Below are positions 34,214-41,096 of a stretch of 59,217 bases of DNA, one piece after another. Origin of the DNA: Mycobacterium sp. GTDB taxonomy: Bacteria; Actinomycetota; Actinomycetes; Mycobacteriales; Mycobacteriaceae. The position numbers were made by a program, and so were the translations under genes. The stretch spans positions 1-59,217 of the forward strand of contig JAFAID010000174.1 of the NCBI GenBank assembly GCA_019236925.1, written 5' to 3'. Each line of letters starts with the position of its first letter. Within the stretch, counting starts at the first letter, position 1. The notes beneath the pieces are model-generated. The model was not told the origin of the DNA. It did no database searches and saw nothing but the letters and a program-made list of their open reading frames with translations.

Positions 34214-37200
34214 TTATGGCATTGCCTCGGCCCACTCCATATGCCCCTCGAAGCCAAGCGATTTCGCCATGTCGCGGTAGCGATCCCGATAGTCGCGATA
34301 GCTTGCCTCGTCGCCGTGGGCCTTAGCCAGCAGGGCGCGCAGCTGCAGCAGCAGGACGTCGCGCACAAGCAGAGCGTCGTCGGTTGGTGCCGCCGCTAAC
34401 CGCTCGATCGCGGCCTCGGCTTCGACCAAGTCACTCTCGGCCCCGCGATCGAGCAGTGTCTCCACCAGAACACCTGTCGTCGGAGTGCTCCACCCCAGCA
34501 GCCGTCCCTCGCGGAATTGATGGTCGACGGCCGCGCGCATGAGCGGTATGGCGCCATTACGATCTCCGCACCGAGCCTTCTCACGAGCCAAGTAGACCTC
34601 GACGCTAGGTAAATCGGCCAGGAAGAACCCCCGGCGCAGGAACACTTCACTGACCTCCGCCAGGACCTGCTGTCCCCGCTCGCGCTCCGCGTTCGTCCGG
34701 CGGAGCACCAGGGCAATGCCCAGCGTCCACCGGGCGAGGGCCAACGCGACATCATCACCGGATTGTTCAGCAATTCGCAGGGCATCCTCGATCTCGCGCA
34801 TCGCGCGATCGTCGGGCCTCAGCACGCCAGTCGATATTCCCGCGTTGTAAACGTAGGCGACAACGGTGGCGTAGGACATGGGGTCGGCGCTGCGGGCGAT
34901 GGCCAGGCCGTGCCGCAGATCGTCTGCCCATCCAGGACGTCCCAGGCAATAACGGGCATTAGCGCGCGTCGTAAAGGCGACCGCCAACGGACACCCGATG
35001 ATGAAGTTGCCTTTTGAGGGATCACCGTCGGCCAGGTCGATAACCATCTGTGACCACCGCAGCGCGTCAGACCACTCGGCGCACTCACCTTTGGCGTAGA
35101 TCGCCGCGAGGGACAGGCCCACCGTCAAGGTCGGATCCCCGATCGACTCGATGAGGGCCATCGCTTCCGATGCCAGCTGCGACGCCTCGCGCAGCCGGGC
35201 CTTATGCAAGTGATCCATCACCAGCCCCGCCATCCCGATGGCCAGTGACGCCTTGTCCCCGGCCGCGGCGCACAACTCCTGCAATTCCTGAAAGCGGGCG
35301 CCGGCAACGTTCATGTGGACTCGAAAGGCGGTCCCGCACAACAAGGTGCGCGGGGCAATGCGCATGGCTGCCCCGTTGGGGTCATCGGCGGGTAGGGCGT
35401 CGGCGATCCGCGCGGCGCGCTCCCAACTTTGTCGCGCCGCGTTGATGTCGCGGTTGGTGGCCCAGGTTGCGGCGCGCATGTGCCAGCCGTAGGCGGCGTG
35501 CAAGTCACCGGCGGCCTCCAGATGTTCGGCGATCAGCGCCGCGTTTGCATCGGCCGATTGTGGCTCTCGGGCTTCGATCGCGGCGGCCAGCCGCCGATGC
35601 AACTGGGCGCGATCCGATTTGAGCTGTGATTCGTAGGCCACCGTGCGAATCAGCGGATGCCGAAACGCATATTCGGCGCGCGGGGTGAACACGATCTGAT
35701 CGATCAGCTCGGCCCGAAGGAGGTCATCAAGGGCTGGCTCAATTTGCAAAGCAGTCAACAGATCAGGACTGAAACCAGATCCGATCACCGCCGCGGCGCA
35801 CACCGTGCGCTTGGCAAGCGGGTCGAGGCGGTCGATGCGCGCGGCAATGGCCGCCTGCAAGGTGGCCGGCACGCTCACCTCCGCCAGCTCGCTGCCACAC
35901 ACGTACGCTCCGCGCCGGCCGTCCAGCACACCACGCTCGGCCAGGTCGCGCACGATTTCCCCGGCGAAAAACGGGTTGCCCGCGGCGCGCTTGGCGATGA
36001 TGCCGGCCACGCCCGTGACCGACGGGTGCCCTCCGAGCAGCTCGGCGGCCAACGCGGCGATATCCGAATCCTCCAACGGCTCCAAGGCAATCGTCTGCGA
36101 ACGATGGGCGTGGGCCAGCACGCCCTCGTATTCGGGTCGGTAAGTAATCAGCACCAGCGAGCAAGTCTGGGGAACGACCGACAGCCACTCGGCGATCATC
36201 GACTCGCTGACCTCGTCGATCCAGTGGGCGTCCTCGATGACGTAAACCGCCGGGGTGCTGCGCGCAAGCGACGCGGTGTTCAGCAGTGCAGTCAGCCGCC
36301 GCCGCCGGGCGTCGGGATCAATCTGCGGCTGAACAACGTTGGGATCGGCGATGCCCAACAGATCGTCTAACAAGACCAGATCCTCGCTGTGGGCACCCGT
36401 AAGTCGGCCATGCACCCGCGCCCGCGCCGCCACGTCGCCCAGCTCGCCGGTCCCTAGGGCGGCGCGCAACAGCCCCGCCACCGCGCGGAACGCGATCTCG
36501 GTGGTGTGGGACTCGCAGAAGGTGGAAAACACCTCGACACCACGACTTGTCGCCAGCCGCATGGTTTCACCGGCGAGTCGGGTCTTGCCGATGCCAGCGG
36601 GGCCGACCACGCCCACCACCGACCCGCGTCCACCAATCGAGCGGTCCAGCATCGCCGCCAGCGAGGCCAATTCCCACTCGCGGCCCACCAACGTCGATTC
36701 CAACAGACCGGTCCGCTGACGCTCGGCGGCCATGCTCAGCAGCCGCCGCGCTAGCACCGCATCGTCGGCACCCTTGATTCGCACCATCTCCGGCTCACCC
36801 AGCACCGCCGCGCTCTCGACCAGTCGCGCGGTGAATTCACTAAGCATTACCGCGCCCGGTTGCGCGACGGATTCCATCCGCTGCGCCATGCCCACCTGAT
36901 CCCCGATCGCGGTGTAACCCAAAGCACCCGAACCGATCTCACCGGCGATCACCTGGCCGGAATTAAGGCCCACCCGCAACTGCAGATCCACACCGTCACG
37001 CTCTCCGACGTCGACGGCAAGCCGCTTCGCCTCCTCCTGAACGCCCAAGGCCGCCAGACAGGCACGAACGGCGTGGTCCTCCAACGCCACCGGCGCGCCG
37101 AACACCGCCATGATCCCGTCGCCGGTGAACTTGTCCACCGTGCCGAGGTAACGCTGTACTACTGCCGAAGCACGGTCGATCAGGTCGGTCATGATCTCAC

Positions 37201-37390
37201 GCAGCCGCTCGGCACCGACGGCCGCTGCGATGTCCATCGAGTGAACAACATCGGCGAACAGCACCGTGACCTGTTTGTACTCCGCCGATTTAGCGGCTGG
37301 CGTGATGGGCGAGCCGCACTTGTTGCAGAACCGTGAGTCCGGCGGCAGCTCCGTGCCACACGACCCGCACCGGAACTCTGTCGCGGTCAT
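34214..37390 (-). CDS. Class III nucleotide cyclase-AAA ATPase-TPR regulator
   Basis: The product has 1058 residues. A zinc ribbon (C8, C11, C22, C25) comes first, then a class III adenylate/guanylate cyclase domain (about 38-205) with metal Asp in LFADVVHSMD and TGDGIMAVFG. An STAND-type NTPase follows with Walker A GPAGIGKT and Walker B VYVIEDAHWID, and then about 500 residues of TPR-like helices. Mycobacteria have many such proteins, some with a LuxR C-terminus; none is seen here. I set the start at 37390 (MTATEFRCGSCG); the upstream open frame is low-quality. A divergent cyclase relic lies 205 bases upstream. Its signal and partner are unknown. Confidence 0.85.
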   Translation of the reverse strand: MTATEFRCGSCGTELPPDSRFCNKCGSPITPAAKSAEYKQVTVLFADVVHSMDIAAAVGAERLREIMTDLIDRASAVVQRYLGTVDKFTGDGIMAVFGAPVALEDHAVRACLAALGVQEEAKRLAVDVGERDGVDLQLRVGLNSGQVIAGEIGSGALGYTAIGDQVGMAQRMESVAQPGAVMLSEFTARLVESAAVLGEPEMVRIKGADDAVLARRLLSMAAERQRTGLLESTLVGREWELASLAAMLDRSIGGRGSVVGVVGPAGIGKTRLAGETMRLATSRGVEVFSTFCESHTTEIAFRAVAGLLRAALGTGELGDVAARARVHGRLTGAHSEDLVLLDDLLGIADPNVVQPQIDPDARRRRLTALLNTASLARSTPAVYVIEDAHWIDEVSESMIAEWLSVVPQTCSLVLITYRPEYEGVLAHAHRSQTIALEPLEDSDIAALAAELLGGHPSVTGVAGIIAKRAAGNPFFAGEIVRDLAERGVLDGRRGAYVCGSELAEVSVPATLQAAIAARIDRLDPLAKRTVCAAAVIGSGFSPDLLTALQIEPALDDLLRAELIDQIVFTPRAEYAFRHPLIRTVAYESQLKSDRAQLHRRLAAAIEAREPQSADANAALIAEHLEAAGDLHAAYGWHMRAATWATNRDINAARQSWERAARIADALPADDPNGAAMRIAPRTLLCGTAFRVHMNVAGARFQELQELCAAAGDKASLAIGMAGLVMDHLHKARLREASQLASEAMALIESIGDPTLTVGLSLAAIYAKGECAEWSDALRWSQMVIDLADGDPSKGNFIIGCPLAVAFTTRANARYCLGRPGWADDLRHGLAIARSADPMSYATVVAYVYNAGISTGVLRPDDRAMREIEDALRIAEQSGDDVALALARWTLGIALVLRRTNAERERGQQVLAEVSEVFLRRGFFLADLPSVEVYLAREKARCGDRNGAIPLMRAAVDHQFREGRLLGWSTPTTGVLVETLLDRGAESDLVEAEAAIERLAAAPTDDALLVRDVLLLQLRALLAKAHGDEASYRDYRDRYRDMAKSLGFEGHMEWAEAMP

Positions 37391-37595
37391 GCCGTCGCCG
37401 TCAATATGACCCCACCGCCGTGATGAGCATCGCTCACGCCAACATCGTGTCACCTCTTGCCAGCCAATATGTGCCTTATCGCCGGTGCGATCCCTTGCGG
37501 GTAGCGCACTTGCGCCGTGCCTCGGGGCGTTGGTCCGGGACCGGAGTCCGCCGATCCACGAGGTGGGAGCGCGTCTGTTGTGAGATTCTGCATGG

Positions 37596-38031
37596 GTGTC
37601 CGCTCCTGCGGCGGCTGCTCCTTCGGGGGTGGTGACGTTCTTGTTCACCGATGTGGAGGGTTCGACCCGTCGGTGGGAAGCCGACGCTGAGGGGATGCGG
37701 GCGGCGCTGGCCGCCCATGACGAGGTGTTGCGCTTTGCGATTGAGGCGCACGGAGGCTGGTTGTTCAAGCACACCGGTGACGGGGTGTGCGCCGCGTTCG
37801 GCTCGCCGAGGTGTGCGGTCGATGCGGCGGTGGCCGCCCAGAGGGCGCTGGAGTTGCCGGTGCGGATGGGCATCGCGACCGGGGAAGCCGAGTTGCGGGG
37901 GGCGGACTACTTCGGCGCGATGCTCAACCGCGTGGCGCGGGTGATGGCCTCCGGGCCACGGTGGTCAGATTCTCGTGGCTGAGTCGACGGCGGGTCTGCT
38001 CAGCGGAGTGGATCTGGTCGCAGCGCCGCCA
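37596..38031 (+). pseudogene. Frameshifted N-terminal cyclase domain
   Basis: From the GTG at 37596 the frame reads VVTFLFTDVEGSTRRWEADA and KHTGDGVCAAFGSPRCAVDA, a class III cyclase domain of the Rv0891c type. After YFGAMLNRVARVMAS the frame is lost at a GGG at 37953-37955. Removing one G restores HGGQILVAESTAGLLSGVDL. The restored frame stops at 38031 where integrase sequence begins. The ATPase and LuxR parts of the usual partner are absent. Confidence 0.7.
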
Positions 38032-38123
38032 TGACCCTCGACGTGTACGCCGACCTGTTTGACACCGACATGGACACCGTCGCCGAACGCCTTGACGCCG
38101 TGTGGGCGGCGCGACGCGCCTAG
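38019..38123 (+). pseudogene. C-terminal relic of a phage tyrosine integrase
   Basis: The frame SAAMTLDVYADLFDTDMDTV then AERLDAVWAARRA and a stop is the typical end of actinobacteriophage and ICE tyrosine recombinases, including the catalytic Tyr. Everything upstream, with the Arg and His residues, is missing and replaced by the cyclase relic. Confidence 0.7.
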
Positions 38124-38277
38124 CTGGCGTGGCTTGCACTGAATCTATCTCCGAACACCCGATCGAAAAAACCCGGTCTCGGCTGCGTCCAAAACGAGGC
38201 CAGAACCGCCCGGATCGAACATTTGTTCTTACCAAAACACCTCTGACCTGCGCGTATGTTTTTACGGTAGCGTGGTG

Positions 38278-38296
38278 GAACCTAACATCAGATTCA
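38278..38296. promoter_or_regulatory. Shared operator site ahead of the tetR-fadE6 operon
   Basis: GAACCTAACATCAGATTCA lies 26 bases before the tetR start. It is identical to 24904-24922 in front of the glyoxalase gene. Here the left arm of the dyad is degenerate (GTGGTGGA instead of GAATCTGA). Confidence 0.55.
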
Positions 38297-38321
38297 GTTC
38301 TCAAGAAGAGGGGACGTACGC

Positions 38322-38969
38322 GTGTCCACCGTGTCCGAGCAACCGACCGGGCGTGCCCAGCTACCGACGGACCGCGGCCGCCGGACCCAGGCCGCCATCG
38401 ACGCCGCCGCTCGGACTGTGATCGCGCGCAAAGGCATCCTGGCCACCACCATCGCCGATATCGCCGCGGAGGCGGGCCGGTCGACGGCGTCGTTTTACAA
38501 CTATTACGACTCCAAAGAGGCGATGGTCCGCGAATGGGCGTTGCGGCTCCGCGACGAAGCCAACGAGCGGGCGCGGACGGTCATCCGGCCTGGCCTGTCC
38601 AACCGCGAGCGCGCGCAGCAGGCCGCGGCAGCATATTGGCACACCTACCGAAACCGGCTGGCGGAGATCATCAGCGTGTCGCAGCTGGCGACGATCAACG
38701 ATGACTTCGCCCAATACTGGGGTGAAATCTGCGCCACCCCCACCACTTCCATCGCCGCAATGGTGCGACGTGCCCAAGCGCGAGGCTATTGCGCAGGTGA
38801 TGACCCACAGCTGATCGCGGTGGCGATCGTGGCGATGTTCAACCAGTTCTGTTACCTCCAACTCGCCGGTCCCGGGTCGAGCCCGGACGGCGCGCCCGAT
38901 GATCAGGCCTGCATCGACACGTTGGCGAACGTCTTCTATCGAGCCATCTATTACAAGGAGGTCCGCTGA
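38322..38969 (+). CDS. TetR family regulator heading the fadE6 operon
   Basis: The product has 215 residues. The helix-turn-helix is RRTQAAIDAAARTVIARKGI then LATTIADIAAEAGRSTASFY, followed by NYYDSKEAMV. The ligand domain is typical of regulators of acyl-CoA metabolism but has no specific mark. GTG start at 38322. The next gene begins 1 base after its stop. From memory it is the counterpart of Rv0273c. The 19-base repeat upstream is a natural operator candidate, so autorepression and control of the glyoxalase gene are inferred. Confidence 0.85.
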   Translation: MSTVSEQPTGRAQLPTDRGRRTQAAIDAAARTVIARKGILATTIADIAAEAGRSTASFYNYYDSKEAMVREWALRLRDEANERARTVIRPGLSNRERAQQAAAAYWHTYRNRLAEIISVSQLATINDDFAQYWGEICATPTTSIAAMVRRAQARGYCAGDDPQLIAVAIVAMFNQFCYLQLAGPGSSPDGAPDDQACIDTLANVFYRAIYYKEVR

Positions 38970-38970
38970 G

Positions 38971-40104
38971 GTGACTCGCACCACTGGCACGCCCGGAGTC
39001 ATCCGCGAATTCATCGGGCTGCCATCGCCGACCGGCCGGCGCGCCGGTGCGGGCGGACACCCGTGCCAGGGGCTGTATCACCGCGGCGTCGGACGCAAGC
39101 CGAAGGTCGCAATGATCGCCGCGCACTACCAAATCGACTTCTCTGAGCACTATCTCGCCGACTACATGGCTACCCGCGGCATCGGGTTCCTGGGCTGGAA
39201 CACCAGGTTCCGTGGTTTTGAGAGCGCCTTTCTGCTCGACCACGCGCTGGTCGACATCGGTGTCGGGGTTCGCTGGCTGCGTGAAACACAAGCAGTGGAA
39301 ACCATTGTGCTGCTGGGCAATTCCGGCGGTGGCTCATTGATGGCCGCCTACCAGGCCCAGGCGGTCGAACCCAACGTGACTCCGCTTGCGGGAATGCGGC
39401 CCGCGGCCGGACTGACCGACCTGCTGCCCGCGGACGGCTATGTGGCGAGTGCGGCCCATCCGGGCCGTCCCGACGTGTTGACTAACTGGATGGACGGAGC
39501 CGTCGTCGACGAGAACGACCCGGTCGCCACCGATCCCGACCTTGATCTGTTCAATGAACGTAACGGGCCGCCGTACTCATCGGAGTTCCTGACCCGTTAC
39601 CGGTCAGCGCAGGTCGCGCGCAACAACGCGATCACCGACTGGGCCGAAAAGGAGCTGAAACGCGTTCGGGCAGCGGGATTTTCGGATCGTCCGTTCACCG
39701 TGATGCGGACGTGGGCCGATCCCCGGATGGTCGATCCGACCATCGAGCCGACCAAACGCCCACCGAATATGTGTTATGCGGGTATCCCGGCCAAAGCTAA
39801 CCGTTCCGCACACGGGATCGCGGCCGCCTGCACGCTGCGGAACTGGTTGGCGATGTGGAGTCTGCGCACCGCCCCGACCAGGGCCGAGCCGCATCTGGCG
39901 CGTATCACCTGTCCTGCGCTGGTGATCAATGCCGAGGCCGACAGCGGGGTGTTCCCGACGGATGCCCAACGCATCTACGACGCGCTGGCCGGCAGCGACA
40001 AAACGCTGTCCGCTATCAACACCGACCACTACTTCACCACGCCGGGGGCGCGCAGCGAGCAGGCTGACACCATCGCCAAATGGATTGCCAAGCGGTGGCG
40101 TTAA
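38971..40104 (+). CDS. Alpha/beta hydrolase (Rv0272c-like)
   Basis: The product has 377 residues. The nucleophile elbow is LLGNSGGGSLMAAYQ (G-N-S-G-G). Upstream WNTRFRGFESAFLLDHALVD and downstream ITCPALVINAEADSGVFPTD carry the later acid position, and TDHYFTTPG the probable catalytic His. The starting GTG at 38971 overlaps neither neighbour. No signal peptide is seen, so a cytosolic esterase or thioesterase acting with FadE6 on acyl substrates is plausible. The substrate is unknown. Confidence 0.8.
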   Translation: MTRTTGTPGVIREFIGLPSPTGRRAGAGGHPCQGLYHRGVGRKPKVAMIAAHYQIDFSEHYLADYMATRGIGFLGWNTRFRGFESAFLLDHALVDIGVGVRWLRETQAVETIVLLGNSGGGSLMAAYQAQAVEPNVTPLAGMRPAAGLTDLLPADGYVASAAHPGRPDVLTNWMDGAVVDENDPVATDPDLDLFNERNGPPYSSEFLTRYRSAQVARNNAITDWAEKELKRVRAAGFSDRPFTVMRTWADPRMVDPTIEPTKRPPNMCYAGIPAKANRSAHGIAAACTLRNWLAMWSLRTAPTRAEPHLARITCPALVINAEADSGVFPTDAQRIYDALAGSDKTLSAINTDHYFTTPGARSEQADTIAKWIAKRWR

Positions 40105-41063
40105 GGGTCCTTGCCCATTTCGTTCCCGGTCCCAAGGTGCTGGAATTTCTCGCGCCGGAAGCTGATTGGCTTGACATCCGTTGGTGCGCCGGCGACGACT
40201 CGCCGGATTCGGAAGCGGCGTTCTACCGGGAGTTGCCCGATGCCGACGTGATTTGGCATGTGCTCCGGCCGCTTTCCGGTGCCGACCTGGTGCGGGCGAC
40301 GCGGCTGCGGCTGGTCCACAAGTTCGGCGCCGGAGTCAACACCATCGACGTCGGTACCGCTATCGAGCGCGGCATCGCGGTCGCCAATATGCCCGGTGCC
40401 AACGCACCGTCGGTGGCCGAAGGCGCGGTGCTGCTGATGTTGGCCACGCTGCGCCGACTGCCGGCGCTGGACCGCGCCACCCGTGAGGGCCGCGGCTGGC
40501 CGTCCGACCCGCAGCTGGGCGAAACCGTGCGCGATATCGGTGCCTGCACCGTCGGCCTGGTCGGCTACGGCAATATCGCCAAACACGTCGCTGGTATCGT
40601 CGCCGCGATGGGCGCCACGGTGCTGCATACCAGCACCCGCGACGACGGGTTGCCGGGCTGGCGGCCACTGTCGGAGCTGCTGGCCGCCAGTGACATCGTC
40701 TCGCTCCACCTGCCGCTGACGGATGACACCGATGGCTTGCTGGGCCGCGCCGCGCTGGCGCACATGAAACCCGATGCGGTGCTGATCAACACGTCACGCG
40801 GGCCGATTGTCGACGAAGGCGCTCTGGTCGACGCGCTGCGCGGCGGTCGGTTGGCCGGCGCCGGCCTGGACGTCTTCGACGTCGAACCGGTGCCGCCGGA
40901 CAACCCGCTGCTCAGCCTGGACAACGTCGTGCTCACGCCGCACGTCACCTGGTACACCGTCGACACCATGCGGCGCTATCTGGTCGAGGCGGTCGCCAAC
41001 TGCCGCCGGCTGCAGGACGGCAAGCAGCTAGCCCATGTGGTCAACCAACCGACCGGTTATTAG
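40095..41063 (+). CDS. D-2-hydroxyacid dehydrogenase
   Basis: This 322-residue NAD(P)-dependent enzyme interconverts 2-oxoacids and D-2-hydroxyacids. The Rossmann glycine motif is TVGLVGYGNIAKHVAGI. Catalytic Arg lies in LINTSRGPIVDEGAL, Glu in DVFDVEPVPPDN and His in VVLTPHVTWYT. The GTG at 40095 overlaps the preceding stop; the ATG at 40080 is a less likely alternative. I do not recall this gene between Rv0272c and fadE6 in M. tuberculosis, so it may be an insertion or a loss there. Confidence 0.88.
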   Translation: MALRVLAHFVPGPKVLEFLAPEADWLDIRWCAGDDSPDSEAAFYRELPDADVIWHVLRPLSGADLVRATRLRLVHKFGAGVNTIDVGTAIERGIAVANMPGANAPSVAEGAVLLMLATLRRLPALDRATREGRGWPSDPQLGETVRDIGACTVGLVGYGNIAKHVAGIVAAMGATVLHTSTRDDGLPGWRPLSELLAASDIVSLHLPLTDDTDGLLGRAALAHMKPDAVLINTSRGPIVDEGALVDALRGGRLAGAGLDVFDVEPVPPDNPLLSLDNVVLTPHVTWYTVDTMRRYLVEAVANCRRLQDGKQLAHVVNQPTGY

Positions 41064-41096
41064 ATTGAGGGCAGAAGGCCCAACGGAAGGCGACCA

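Noticed and set aside
28487..34610. The inverted cyclase C-termini as terminal inverted repeats of a transposon
   Set aside because: They are coding, about 390 bases long and differ at roughly 15 percent of compared positions, so they are paralogous gene ends and not transposon termini.
37391..37873. An N-terminal extension of 161 codons for the cyclase regulator
   Set aside because: The extension is low-quality sequence antisense to the cyclase relic at 37596. The zinc-ribbon start at 37390 is a normal protein beginning.
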